This document shows positions 16,408 to 24,201 of a stretch of DNA of 64,000 nt, one piece after another. The first letter of the stretch is position 1; every line of letters starts with the position of its first letter. The translations under genes were made by a program, and so were the position numbers. The notes beneath the pieces were generated by a model. That model ran no database searches. It was not told where the DNA came from and was given only the letters and a program-made list of their open reading frames with translations. The stretch is from positions 19,671 through 83,670 of the forward strand of contig JAUVVG010000016.1 of the NCBI GenBank assembly GCA_030604735.1. Direction: 5' to 3'. Source of the DNA: Azoarcus sp. (GTDB taxonomy: Bacteria > Pseudomonadota > Gammaproteobacteria > Burkholderiales > Rhodocyclaceae).

Positions 16408-16533
16408 TCGCGTGATCGGGCGACGAAAGGCATTCTGACGCGAATCAAGACGCTGAGCCATATCGCAATATGGTCGGCTGACGATGGCCTTCAGACCGAG
16501 GACGAACTTAACAATATGCTCGCGGGCGAGTGA
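16408..16533 (+). pseudogene. In-frame open extension after a TGA stop
   Basis: After the stop of the preceding gene the same frame continues without interruption for 41 codons and encodes a protein-like stretch including TRIKTLSHIAIWSADDGLQT and DELNNMLAGE. It has no start codon with a Shine-Dalgarno. It may be the lost C-terminal part of an ancestral longer protein, or chance. Confidence 0.3.
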
Positions 16534-16622
16534 TCTGAAGCCAGCATGAGTAACGCCGCGTCTAGATCGGCCAATCGAAAAGCCGGCCGCCCTAACCACC
16601 ATGACCTATCCAGGAGGCCAAA

Positions 16623-16895
16623 ATGGCTACCGCTCAGAATACCACGCCGAACATTACCTTCGACATATCGGACGCACCGATCAGAGTCCCGACGGGCTGC
16701 AGGATGGTACGGGTCACGCGATCCGTGCAAACCGCCAAGCGGATTCTCGAGCCGGGCATGTTCGTCATCGTTGAACCCGGCAAGACCCCCACCCCGGTCT
16801 CGACAGTGCTCTGCGGGAGCAGACTGGAGCCGTGGTCCGGCCAGCCTCACGAAGGCGTTGCCATCTTTTTTGCCGATGGCGAGATCCTGAACTGA
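16623..16895 (+). CDS. Hypothetical satellite protein
   Basis: A 90-residue protein with a CAGGAGG Shine-Dalgarno. It is predicted mostly beta (ITFDISDAPIRVPTGCRMVR, then GMFVIVEPGKTPTPVSTVLC), with no recognised family. It is the last convincing gene before attR. The preceding 200 bases hold only the open extension described separately. Confidence 0.6.
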   Translation: MATAQNTTPNITFDISDAPIRVPTGCRMVRVTRSVQTAKRILEPGMFVIVEPGKTPTPVSTVLCGSRLEPWSGQPHEGVAIFFADGEILN

Positions 16896-17061
16896 TAGCG
16901 ATCGCCACCGCTGACGAGGGTGCATCGCAAGCCATGGCGTACCGTGATGAGCTGAAGTGCTGGCCGGTGACGCAGTTGCCGGTGTGACTCGACATCGACG
17001 CCCTTAAGGCGGAGCGCATTACGCCCGATCTGGTGCAGGCGGACGCCACCACGAACCAGAG

Positions 17062-17084
17062 CCCGCCCGAGTGGCGGGTTTTTT
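17062..17084 (+). terminator. Terminator at the end of the element's plus-strand operon
   Basis: CCCGCC (17062-17067) pairs with GGCGGG (17073-17078) around a 5-base loop, followed by six T. It ends the satellite's rightward transcription before attR. Confidence 0.8.
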
Positions 17085-17224
17085 GTGCCCGGTCAGAGGA
17101 AGGAGACACCCGCGACATCGCCGCAGCCAAGGTTGGGTTCGGGCAAGACCTTGGAGGCCGCGTGCGTGGTGTGCTTCAGCAGTATACATATAGCAAGCGG
17201 ATGTAATTCGCTCGGTAGGAGCGA

Positions 17225-17252
17225 AAAAAAGCCTGCGACTAGGCAGGCTTTT
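17225..17252 (-). terminator. Element-borne terminator now serving the tRNA operon
   Basis: AAAGCCTGC and GCAGGCTTT form a 9-bp stem around a 6-base loop, with seven A on the left (T on the minus strand) and TTTT on the right. It is therefore bidirectional. On the minus strand it lies about 65 bases after the tRNA-His CCA end and replaces the original terminator displaced to 5022-5050. Confidence 0.75.
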
Positions 17253-17270
17253 GGTGACTATGTGGTGACT
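17253..17270 (+). repeat. Two GGTGACT repeats next to attR
   Basis: Copies at 17253-17259 and 17264-17270 are 11 bases apart and in the same orientation as the five copies near attL. They are candidate integrase arm-type sites on the other side of attP. Confidence 0.55.
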
Positions 17271-17314
17271 GTTGTTTTTCTTGATTCTCTAAACTTTCGC
17301 TAAGTGCTTGATTA

Positions 17315-17364
17315 TTTGGGGCGACATACGGGAATCGAACCCGTGACAACTGGAGCCACAATCC
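17315..17364. repeat. attR: 50-bp direct repeat overlapping tRNA-His
   Basis: This is identical to 5116-5165. It forms the 3' half (anticodon loop to CCA) of the intact tRNA-His gene, so the element supplies the 3' half of the functional tRNA. Confidence 0.95.
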
Positions 17365-17393
17365 AGTGCTCTACCAACTGAGCTAATGCCGCC
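17317..17393 (-). tRNA. tRNA-His (GTG)
   Basis: The cloverleaf is complete on the minus strand. A 7-bp acceptor (GCGGCAT with ATGTCGC) carries the extra G at -1 opposite C73, the hallmark of tRNA-His. The anticodon loop is TTGTGGC with anticodon GTG, the T-loop is TTCGATT and CCA is encoded. It is the integration target of the 12.2-kb element and the last tRNA of a Pro-Arg-His operon. Confidence 0.97.
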
Positions 17394-17439
17394 ACTTTCG
17401 TGGTCACACTATTGCGATACTGCGACCAAAAAACCTGTT

Positions 17440-17516
17440 TGGCCTGCCCGACAGGAATCGAACCTGTAACCCCCGGCTTAGAAGGCCGGTGCTCTATCCA
17501 GTTGAGCTACGGGCAG
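17440..17516 (-). tRNA. tRNA-Arg (TCT)
   Basis: The acceptor stem CTGCCCG pairs with CGGGCAG. The anticodon loop CTTCTAA gives anticodon TCT, the T-arm is ACAGG-TTCGATT-CCTGT, and the discriminator G is followed by an encoded CCA. It is the middle gene of the tRNA operon. Confidence 0.96.
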
Positions 17517-17542
17517 TATTCCGCGGGCAATACGGGGCGAGC

Positions 17543-17619
17543 TGGTCGGGGTGGAGGGATTCGAACCCCCGACATCTTGCTCCCAAAGCAAGCGCGCTAC
17601 CGGACTGCGCTACACCCCG
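17543..17619 (-). tRNA. tRNA-Pro (TGG)
   Basis: The acceptor stem CGGGGTG pairs with CACCCCG. The anticodon loop TTTGGGA gives anticodon TGG. It has discriminator A and an encoded CCA. It is the first gene of the Pro-Arg-His operon, 11 bases from its -10 box. Confidence 0.96.
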
Positions 17620-17629
17620 AGAGCCGCGA

Positions 17630-17658
17630 ATATTACACACCCGTTCGGCCCGCGTCAA
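17630..17658 (-). promoter_or_regulatory. Promoter of the tRNA operon with GC-rich discriminator
   Basis: On the minus strand TTGACG (17658-17653) and TAATAT (17635-17630) are exactly 17 bases apart. The bases between the -10 and the expected start (TCGCGGC) are GC-rich, which is typical of stable-RNA promoters under ppGpp/DksA control. Confidence 0.75.
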
Positions 17659-17799
17659 ACCGGAATCGTGATTTTCTTTCACAGCCCACAAAGGGTCGAA
17701 AAATTCGAGTCAAGCGATCGAAAACGCTTGTCGGATGCTTGATGCCCCTGGCGGATTCTGATAAAAGTTCGGCTCCTGACCGACAACCGGAAGCCGAGC

Positions 17800-18225
17800 A
17801 TGTCCGAAGACACGCTGCACAAGCACTTTGCCCCATATGTTCCCGCCGCAGGCGAGGAGTATATGAGCGAGAAGCAACTGAATCATTTCCGGGACATGCT
17901 CGAATCTGCCAGGCAGGAAATGATGGCCGACATCGAGCGTACCGTTCATGCCATGCAGGACGAAGCCACGGTATTCGCAGATCCGAATGACCGTGCCAGT
18001 CAGGAGTCCGACATCGCGCTCGAATTGCGCAACCGTGACCGGGAACGCAAGCTGATCAAGAAGATCAATGAGACGCTGGAACGGATCAAGGCCGGCGAGT
18101 ACGGTTATTGTGACAGCTGCGGGGTCGAGATCGGCCTCAAGCGGCTGGAAGCGCGTCCTACAGCGACGCTGTGCATCGACTGCAAGACGCTCGAGGAAAT
18201 TCGCGAACGGCAGATGGCCAAGTAG
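17800..18225 (+). CDS. dksA: RNA polymerase-binding transcription factor DksA
   Basis: DksA binds the RNA polymerase secondary channel and, with ppGpp, represses stable-RNA promoters and activates amino-acid genes. The 141-residue product has the coiled coil with the acidic tip (about 64-75: DEATVFADPNDRASQESD) and the C4 zinc finger CDSCG...CIDCK near the C-terminus. It is transcribed divergently from the tRNA operon and converges on ectC with only 17 bases between the stop codons. Length and motifs are typical of the canonical, not the truncated, type. Confidence 0.96.
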   Translation: MSEDTLHKHFAPYVPAAGEEYMSEKQLNHFRDMLESARQEMMADIERTVHAMQDEATVFADPNDRASQESDIALELRNRDRERKLIKKINETLERIKAGEYGYCDSCGVEIGLKRLEARPTATLCIDCKTLEEIRERQMAK

Positions 18226-18242
18226 CCAACTGCCGGTCCTGA

Positions 18243-18644
18243 TTACGCTTCCGCTTCGCTGACCAAGGGGTAGGCGCCGGTCTCGTCGTGAACTTCCAGA
18301 CCGGTGAGCGGGGGGTTGAATACGCAGACCATGCGCATGTGCGTTCCCTTGTTGGCCCTGAGGATGTGTCGATCATGGTGGTTCAGCGCGTATAGCGTAC
18401 CAACCCGTATCGGATGGGTCCGACCCGTTCCCAGATCGTCGATCTCACCCTCTCCTTCGATGCAATAAACCGTTTCCAGATGGTTGCGATACTCCATCTC
18501 GAGAACGGCTCCCGCCTTGATCAGGGTGTCGTGGACCGAATAACCCATTCCGTCGTGTTTCAGGATCAGGCGGCGACTGGTCCAGCCAGCGGTGTCGACT
18601 TCGGCTGACGTGCCCAGCAGATCTTCCAGCTGTTTGACGATCAT
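18243..18644 (-). CDS. ectC: L-ectoine synthase
   Basis: EctC cyclises N-gamma-acetyl-2,4-diaminobutyrate to the compatible solute ectoine. The 133-residue cupin has the conserved start [12 protein letters not shown] and [18 protein letters not shown]. The metal/active-site strand is [17 protein letters not shown], with [11 protein letters not shown] and the C-terminal FNPPLTG. It is the last gene of an ectABC operon, 19 bases after ectB. No ectD (hydroxylase) follows, as dksA converges here. Confidence 0.97.
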   Translation of the reverse strand: MIVKQLEDLLGTSAEVDTAGWTSRRLILKHDGMGYSVHDTLIKAGAVLEMEYRNHLETVYCIEGEGEIDDLGTGRTHPIRVGTLYALNHHDRHILRANKGTHMRMVCVFNPPLTGLEVHDETGAYPLVSEAEA

Positions 18645-18663
18645 CTTCGATATTCCTTGGTAA

Positions 18664-19929
18664 TCAGGCGGCGCTCAGCGCGCTGCCCTTCATGGTCGCT
18701 TTCATCGCCGCTTCGATGATGTCAAGCCCACGAGCGAGCTCTTCTTCACTGATGGTGAGGCTGGGCAGCAACTTGAGCACTTCGTCATTGATGCCCGCGG
18801 TCTCGATGATCAGACCGCGTTCGAAGCAGGCGGCCGAAATACTGGAGGCCAACTCGGGGTCGTCGAAGGCGACGCCGATGATCAGTCCTCTGCCGCGAAC
18901 CTCGGCTTTGGTTCCGAAGTTCTTCAGCATCTTCCTCAGCCTATCCGTCGCGATCTTGCCCTTGGTCCGCACGGCCTTCTCGAGCCAGTTGTCCTGCCAG
19001 AAGCTCAGCGCTGCGGTCGCGGTGATGAACGCTGGGCAGTGGCCGCGGAAGGTGCCATTGTGCTCCCCCGGCGCCCACTGATCCAGCTCCGGCCTGAACA
19101 GCACCAGCGCGAATGGGAGGCCGTATCCCGATAGCGACTTCGACAAGGTCACGATGTCGGGCTCGATACCGGCTTCTTCGAAGCTGAAGAAGCCGCCAGT
19201 GCGACCGCATCCGACCTGAATGTCATCGACGATGAGCAAAACGCCATGTTCGGCGGTGATCTTGCGCAGTCGTTGCAACCAGGTCTTGTCCGCCACGTTG
19301 ACACCACCTTCGGCCTGAACCGTCTCGACGATGACTGCAGCCGGGGTGTCCAGCCCGCTCCCGTCGTCGATCAGCATTGCTTCGAGGTAGTCCAGCGTAT
19401 CGACGCCATTGCCCAGGAAGCCATCGAACGGAACCGACATGGTGTGATTGAGCGGCACGCCTGCACCTGCGCGCTTGAACCCATTCCCGGTGACCGAAAG
19501 CGAACCCAGGGTCATGCCGTGGAAGGCGTTGGTGAAGTTCACCACCCGCTCGCGACCGGTTACCTTGCGCGCCAGCTTCAATGCGGCTTCTACCGCGTTG
19601 GTGCCGGTCGGGCCGGGAAACTGGAGCTTGTAGTTCAGATTTCGCGGCGCGAGGATGACTTCCTGGAACTGCTCGATGAAACGCTGCTTGGCGACACTGT
19701 ACATGTCGAGGGTATGCGTGATGCCGTCGGATGCAATGTAGTCAAGCAGGGCTTCTTTGAGACGATCCGGATTGTGTCCGTAGTTCAGGACGCCGGCACC
19801 CGCGAAGAAGTCGAGGTAGCGACGTCCACTCTCGTCGGTCATCCAGGCGCCCTTGGCGGTTTTGAATACCGCCGGGAAATTACGGCAGTAACCGCGTACT
19901 TCGGATTCATACTGTTCGAATACATTCAT
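18664..19929 (-). CDS. ectB: Diaminobutyrate-2-oxoglutarate transaminase
   Basis: EctB makes L-2,4-diaminobutyrate from aspartate semialdehyde, the first ectoine-specific step. The product from ATG 19929 has 421 residues and begins with the family's [19 protein letters not shown]. It is a class III PLP aminotransferase with [30 protein letters not shown], the PLP Asp in [15 protein letters not shown], and the Schiff-base Lys in [20 protein letters not shown] Shine-Dalgarno precedes the ATG; the longer upstream frame is not conserved. It sits in the middle of ectABC. Confidence 0.96.
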   Translation of the reverse strand: MNVFEQYESEVRGYCRNFPAVFKTAKGAWMTDESGRRYLDFFAGAGVLNYGHNPDRLKEALLDYIASDGITHTLDMYSVAKQRFIEQFQEVILAPRNLNYKLQFPGPTGTNAVEAALKLARKVTGRERVVNFTNAFHGMTLGSLSVTGNGFKRAGAGVPLNHTMSVPFDGFLGNGVDTLDYLEAMLIDDGSGLDTPAAVIVETVQAEGGVNVADKTWLQRLRKITAEHGVLLIVDDIQVGCGRTGGFFSFEEAGIEPDIVTLSKSLSGYGLPFALVLFRPELDQWAPGEHNGTFRGHCPAFITATAALSFWQDNWLEKAVRTKGKIATDRLRKMLKNFGTKAEVRGRGLIIGVAFDDPELASSISAACFERGLIIETAGINDEVLKLLPSLTISEEELARGLDIIEAAMKATMKGSALSAA

Positions 19930-20039
19930 GAGTCGGGTTTCCTCTGTTGTGCAAAATCGTTGAATGACCAGTCCATTCCGTGGGCTGAAACCGTGGGCCG
20001 GACTCGCCATCGCATGACGCGGGAAGGCGGCGTCTGCGA

Positions 20040-20564
20040 TCAGGCCAGCGGGCCTATCCTGAACAATTGTTCCGGAGGGTGTTCATGCGGGAAAAGATCG
20101 GCAGTGAAATGATCCGTCACTGTGCAGGACACGCCGCGATGCTCGGCGAAGCCCATGAAAAGGCGACGGGAAGCGAGATTGTCTTCGGCTACCGTGGCGG
20201 TGATCCACTTCACGCCTTGGTTGCCGGGCAGGTCGATCCACTTTTCGAGCAACACACGTCCCAAGCCTTGTCCTTGCTTCTCGGCGACCAAGCCGATTTG
20301 CCATACAAAAGCACTGTCCTGGTCGCGCGGGGGGCGGTAGCCGATGACCGTTCCGATGATCCAGCCTTCTTGTTCCGCGACCAGGCACGTGTCACCGAAG
20401 TCGGTCGCGAACAGCAGATAGAAGTAAGCCGAGTTCAACTCGAGCGTGCCCGCCGACCGGACGACACGCCATAAGTGGGCCCCATCCTGGGCCCGAGCGC
20501 AGCGAAAACTAGGCTCGGCAGTGGGGATGATCGAGTTGGATGAGGAGTCTATTTGTTTTGGCAA
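20040..20564 (-). CDS. ectA: Diaminobutyrate acetyltransferase
   Basis: EctA is the GNAT acetyltransferase that acetylates diaminobutyrate. Conserved parts are LELNSAYFYLLFATDF, DTCLVAEQEGWIIG, TVIGYRPPR, FVWQIGLV and the acetyl-CoA loop EKQGQGLGRVL. No ATG precedes the domain closely. I chose TTG 20564 (174 residues), which gives the usual length; the longer frame to 20702 includes non-conserved sequence. No clear Shine-Dalgarno is seen, so the start is uncertain. The 5' region is AT-rich, unlike its surroundings, and probably holds the osmoregulated promoter. Confidence 0.93.
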   Translation of the reverse strand: MPKQIDSSSNSIIPTAEPSFRCARAQDGAHLWRVVRSAGTLELNSAYFYLLFATDFGDTCLVAEQEGWIIGTVIGYRPPRDQDSAFVWQIGLVAEKQGQGLGRVLLEKWIDLPGNQGVKWITATVAEDNLASRRLFMGFAEHRGVSCTVTDHFTADLFPHEHPPEQLFRIGPLA

Positions 20565-20735
20565 ACTATATGTGTATAAATATATTAGTCGAACAAGATA
20601 ACACGTCTTGTCACCCCGTTTCAACTTGCCAGCGGCAATACTTCGGATGACAATTGACGATTGGGTCGCCGACCACTGTCTTGATGAGCAGGCGGTGGGC
20701 ATTCATTTCGCAATTTCGATACCAAGAGGCATTTT

Positions 20736-21809
20736 GTGATTTTCGTAACCGGCGGAGCCGGATTCATCGGCGCGAACTTCGTTCTGGAGTGGCTGTCTGG
20801 TAGCGACGAAGCAGTGGTCAACCTTGACGCCCTGACGTACGCGGGCAACCTGCAGACTCTTTCCTCGCTGCAGGGTGATGATCGCCATCACTTCATTCAT
20901 GGCGACATCTGTGATCGAGCGCAGCTGGATCGCTTGTTCGCGACCCATCGCCCCCGCGCGGTGGTGCATTTTGCCGCAGAGAGTCATGTAGACCGCTCCA
21001 TTCACGGGCCTGCGGCGTTCGTGCGTACCAATGTCGAGGGTACGTTCACGCTGCTGGAGGCCGCTCGCGCCTATTGGTCGGCGCTCGACCCCATCCAGCG
21101 TGACGCGTTCCGCTTCCTGCATGTCAGTACCGACGAGGTCTATGGGTCGCTCGGTCCGGACGATCCGCCTTTCGCCGAAACCAAAGCCTACGAGCCGAAC
21201 AGTCCGTATTCGGCGAGCAAGGCGGCCAGTGATCATCTGGTGCGGGCATGGCATCACACCTATGGACTTCCCGTCGTCACGACCAACTGCTCGAATAACT
21301 ACGGCCCCTATCAGTTTCCGGAGAAACTGATTCCGCTGATGATCGTCAATGCGCTCGCGGGCAAGCGCCTGCCGGTATACGGTGATGGCAGGAATGTGCG
21401 CGATTGGTTGTATGTTGCCGATCATTGTGCGGCGATCAGGGAAGTACTGGCCAGAGGGCGGCCAGGCGAAACCTACAACATCGGTGGCTGGAACGAGATG
21501 ACCAATCTCGATATCGTTCGTACGGTATGCGGACTGCTCGATACCCTGCGACCTGACCCGGCCGGTCCTCATGCCCGGCTGATCACCTATGTGACCGACC
21601 GCCCGGGTCATGACCGCCGCTATGCGATCGATGCCCGCAAGATAGAGCGTGAACTCGGGTGGCGCCCCGCCGAGACCTTCGAGTCGGGCATTGCGAAAAC
21701 GGTGGGCTGGTATCTCGAACATGGCGAATGGGTTGCGAATGTCCAGAGTGGCGCATACCGCGATTGGGTCGCGCGTCAATACGGCAGCGGCGATGAGGGT
21801 CGAGGATGA
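20736..21809 (+). CDS. rfbB: dTDP-glucose 4,6-dehydratase
   Basis: RmlB/RfbB converts dTDP-glucose to dTDP-4-keto-6-deoxyglucose, step 2 of dTDP-L-rhamnose synthesis. This extended SDR has the NAD-binding loop [11 protein letters not shown], the catalytic STDEVYG and [10 protein letters not shown] (Tyr-xxx-Lys), and [15 protein letters not shown]. It starts at GTG 20736 with AAGAGG upstream and has 357 residues. It is the first of four overlapping or adjacent rml genes, divergent from ectA across about 170 bases that must hold both promoters. Confidence 0.97.
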   Translation: MIFVTGGAGFIGANFVLEWLSGSDEAVVNLDALTYAGNLQTLSSLQGDDRHHFIHGDICDRAQLDRLFATHRPRAVVHFAAESHVDRSIHGPAAFVRTNVEGTFTLLEAARAYWSALDPIQRDAFRFLHVSTDEVYGSLGPDDPPFAETKAYEPNSPYSASKAASDHLVRAWHHTYGLPVVTTNCSNNYGPYQFPEKLIPLMIVNALAGKRLPVYGDGRNVRDWLYVADHCAAIREVLARGRPGETYNIGGWNEMTNLDIVRTVCGLLDTLRPDPAGPHARLITYVTDRPGHDRRYAIDARKIERELGWRPAETFESGIAKTVGWYLEHGEWVANVQSGAYRDWVARQYGSGDEGRG

Positions 21810-22711
21810 AGATCCTTCTGTTCGGTGCGAATGGGCAGGTCGGCTGGGAACTCCAGCGCGCCTTGGCGCCGCTGGGGTCGCTGACGTCGGTGCGACGCAG
21901 TGGCGCAGGGCTGTGCTGCGATATGTCCCGACCGGAACAGGTCGAGACCGTCCTGAACGAGATCGCGCCCGATCTCATCGTCAATGCAGCCGCTTACACC
22001 GCGGTTGACAGGGCCGAGTCGGAAGTCAACCTCGCCTACGCGGTCAATGCCCTCGCGCCGCAGTGCATGGCTGACTGGGCATGCAAGCGTGATGCCCTGC
22101 TGGTTCATTATTCGACCGACTATGTCTTCGATGGGGGGGGGAGTCTCCCCTGGCGTGAGCAGGATCCGACCGGGCCCTTGTCGGTGTATGGCGCCAGCAA
22201 GCTCGCAGGGGAGCAGGCAGTCCGCGAGTCAGGAGCGCGCCACTTGATTTTCCGGACATCCTGGGTCTATTCGGCACGAGGGGGCAATTTCGCCAGAACC
22301 ATGCTGGCACTGGCGCGGACAAGGACGCAATTGAAGGTCGTTGCAGACCAGGCCGGCGTTCCGACCGGTGCGGACCTGATCGCGGATGTCACCGCACACG
22401 CCATTCGAACCGTCGCGACGCGTCCGGATGCGTTCGGTACTTATCATCTCGCGCCGGATGGGGAGACGAACTGGTGCGACTATGCCCGCTTCGTGTTCGA
22501 CACCGCGACCGAGCTCGGCATCGCACTCAAGCTAGAAACGCTGGAGCCGATTCCGACTGCGCAATGGCCGACACCGGCCAGGCGGCCGTTGAACTCTCGG
22601 CTGGATACGGGGTTGCTGACGAGCACCTTCGACCTCGTCATGCCGGACTGGCAGCGCGGCGTCGCGCGCATGCTCGAAGAGATCGTTGCCGGTGAACACT
22701 GCCAGGCCTAA
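21806..22711 (+). CDS. rfbD: dTDP-4-dehydrorhamnose reductase
   Basis: RmlD/RfbD reduces dTDP-4-keto-rhamnose to dTDP-L-rhamnose, the last step. The 301-residue SDR protein has [20 protein letters not shown] (NADPH loop), [20 protein letters not shown] and [12 protein letters not shown] (Tyr-xxx-Lys). Its ATG overlaps the rfbB stop. Order B-D-A-C matches many proteobacterial rhamnose clusters feeding O-antigen or exopolysaccharide. A run of eight G at 22134-22141 is a possible slippage site but the frame is intact. Confidence 0.97.
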   Translation: MKILLFGANGQVGWELQRALAPLGSLTSVRRSGAGLCCDMSRPEQVETVLNEIAPDLIVNAAAYTAVDRAESEVNLAYAVNALAPQCMADWACKRDALLVHYSTDYVFDGGGSLPWREQDPTGPLSVYGASKLAGEQAVRESGARHLIFRTSWVYSARGGNFARTMLALARTRTQLKVVADQAGVPTGADLIADVTAHAIRTVATRPDAFGTYHLAPDGETNWCDYARFVFDTATELGIALKLETLEPIPTAQWPTPARRPLNSRLDTGLLTSTFDLVMPDWQRGVARMLEEIVAGEHCQA

Positions 22712-22730
22712 TGAATAGGGATCCATTACG

Positions 22731-23615
22731 ATGAAAACAAGAAAAGGCCTCATCCTGGCCGGCGGATCAGGTACCCGACTGCACCCGGCCACACTGGCGG
22801 TTTCCAAGCAGTTGTTGCCGGTGTATGACAAGCCGATGATCTACTACCCTTTGTCTACGCTGATGCTGGCCGGCATTCGTGAGATCCTGATCATCTCGAC
22901 GCCGGACGACACTCCCCGTTTTCGTCAGTTGCTGGGGGATGGTACTCGCTGGGGCCTGTCGCTGTCGTATGCCGTCCAGCCCAGTCCAGACGGCCTGGCC
23001 CAGGCTTTCGTCATCGGGGAGTCTTTCATCGATGGCGGGCCCTCTGCATTGGTGCTGGGTGACAACCTGTTCTACGGGCACGACATCGCTGCCGATCTGA
23101 AGGCTGCCGACCGCCGTATCGAAGGTGCGACCGTATTCGCCTATCCGGTGCATGACCCGGAACGTTACGGTGTGGTCGAATTCGACCCGGTGGGCAAGGC
23201 GATCAGTCTTGAAGAAAAACCGCTCAAACCGAAAAGCCGCTATGCGGTTACGGGGCTTTATTTCTACGATGAGCGTGTGGTCGATATCGCGAAGGCGCTC
23301 GAACCGAGTGCGCGCGGCGAGCTCGAGATCACCGATGTCAATCGCCGCTATCTCGAGTGGGATGCATTGGACGTTCAGGTCATGGGGCGCGGACATGCCT
23401 GGCTGGATACCGGCACCCATGAGAGCCTGCTCGAAGCCGGCCTGTTCATACAGACGATAGAGAAACGGCAGGGGTTGAAGATCGCCTGTCCCGAGGAGAT
23501 CGCCTGGCGATCGGGCTGGATCGACAGCGAGGCTTTGCTCCACCTGGCTCAGCCTCTGCTCAAGAACGGTTACGGCCAGTATCTGAGGCGCCTGCTCGAG
23601 GACAGGGTGTTCTGA
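22731..23615 (+). CDS. rfbA: Glucose-1-phosphate thymidylyltransferase
   Basis: RmlA/RfbA makes dTDP-glucose from glucose-1-phosphate and dTTP, the first and feedback-controlled step. The 294-residue enzyme has the nucleotidyltransferase signature [51 protein letters not shown] (metal Asp), and the C-terminal [10 protein letters not shown]. It overlaps rfbC by one base. Confidence 0.97.
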   Translation: MKTRKGLILAGGSGTRLHPATLAVSKQLLPVYDKPMIYYPLSTLMLAGIREILIISTPDDTPRFRQLLGDGTRWGLSLSYAVQPSPDGLAQAFVIGESFIDGGPSALVLGDNLFYGHDIAADLKAADRRIEGATVFAYPVHDPERYGVVEFDPVGKAISLEEKPLKPKSRYAVTGLYFYDERVVDIAKALEPSARGELEITDVNRRYLEWDALDVQVMGRGHAWLDTGTHESLLEAGLFIQTIEKRQGLKIACPEEIAWRSGWIDSEALLHLAQPLLKNGYGQYLRRLLEDRVF

Positions 23616-24160
23616 TGAAAATTCGGATGACGAACATTCCGGACGTCCTGGTGTTGGAGCCCCGCGTCTTCGGCGATGATCGCGGCTTTTTCCTCGAAAG
23701 CTTCAATGCGCGACAGTTTCATGAGGCCACCGGCCTCGATTTGAACTTCGTGCAGGACAATCACTCCCGTTCCGCCAGGAACGTGCTTCGCGGGCTGCAT
23801 TATCAAATCCATCAAGCCCAGGGAAAACTGGTTCGCTGTGTGCGCGGCAGCGTGTTCGACGTCGCGGTCGATTTGCGACGCGCTTCGCCGACCTTCGGAC
23901 AATGGGTCGGGGAGACACTCTCCGAAGAGAACAAGCTCCAGATGTGGATTCCGCCGGGCTTCGCCCATGGTTTCGTCGTGCTCAGCGAGTCGGCGGACTT
24001 TCTCTACAAGACCACCGATTACTACGCGCCGGAGCATGAGCGCTGTCTGGCCTGGAACGACCCGACGGTGGCCGTGAACTGGCCTCTAAACGACGAGCCA
24101 CTTCTGTCGGCGAAGGACAGGGAAGGCCGAGCGCTGGCCGAAGCGGATCATTTCGACTAG
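23615..24160 (+). CDS. rfbC: dTDP-4-dehydrorhamnose 3,5-epimerase
   Basis: RmlC/RfbC epimerises C3 and C5 of the keto sugar. The 181-residue cupin has LEPRVFGDDRGFFLESFNAR, NHSRSARNVLRGLHYQIHQA (catalytic His), GSVFDVAVDLRRASPTFG, and WIPPGFAHGF. It completes the rml set; glycosyltransferases that use dTDP-rhamnose are not in the window. The next gene starts 41 bases downstream on the same strand. Confidence 0.97.
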   Translation: MKIRMTNIPDVLVLEPRVFGDDRGFFLESFNARQFHEATGLDLNFVQDNHSRSARNVLRGLHYQIHQAQGKLVRCVRGSVFDVAVDLRRASPTFGQWVGETLSEENKLQMWIPPGFAHGFVVLSESADFLYKTTDYYAPEHERCLAWNDPTVAVNWPLNDEPLLSAKDREGRALAEADHFD

Positions 24161-24201
24161 TCCGGAGTGTCGTTGGACCCTCGTTCGCCAGCGCTGCTTC
24201 G

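Larger units (their letters stand above)
16896..17316. other. Right-end non-coding stretch of the element
   Basis: There is no convincing gene here. A 17-codon frame (16935-16988) has no Shine-Dalgarno. The stretch holds two terminators (17062-17084 and 17225-17252), two GGTGACT repeats and the approach to attR. This compact arrangement resembles an attP arm. Confidence 0.6.
5116..17364. mobile_element. Integrated phage-satellite-like element in tRNA-His
   Basis: About 12.2 kb lies between two identical 50-bp repeats (5116-5165 and 17315-17364) of the 3' half of tRNA-His. All recognised genes are on the plus strand and many overlap by ATGA. In order they are: integrase, unknown protein, AlpA-like regulator, TM peptide, DUF1376-like protein, helicase, Zn-ribbon/Toprim primase, small orphans, Nu1-like small terminase, collagen-like fibre, a structured leader, and more small orphans. 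No capsid, portal, large terminase, tail tube or lysis gene is visible. Size, attachment site and a small terminase without a large one match phage satellites (P4, PICI). A heavily deleted prophage is the alternative, but the genes look intact. Confidence 0.85.

Noticed and set aside
16054..16988. TGA recoding (stop read as an amino acid) in the element
   Set aside because: Two small frames continue past TGA, but most satellite genes use TGA as a normal stop with the next gene overlapping it.
22134..22141. Frameshift at a run of eight G in rfbD
   Set aside because: The frame and all downstream motifs are intact across the run.
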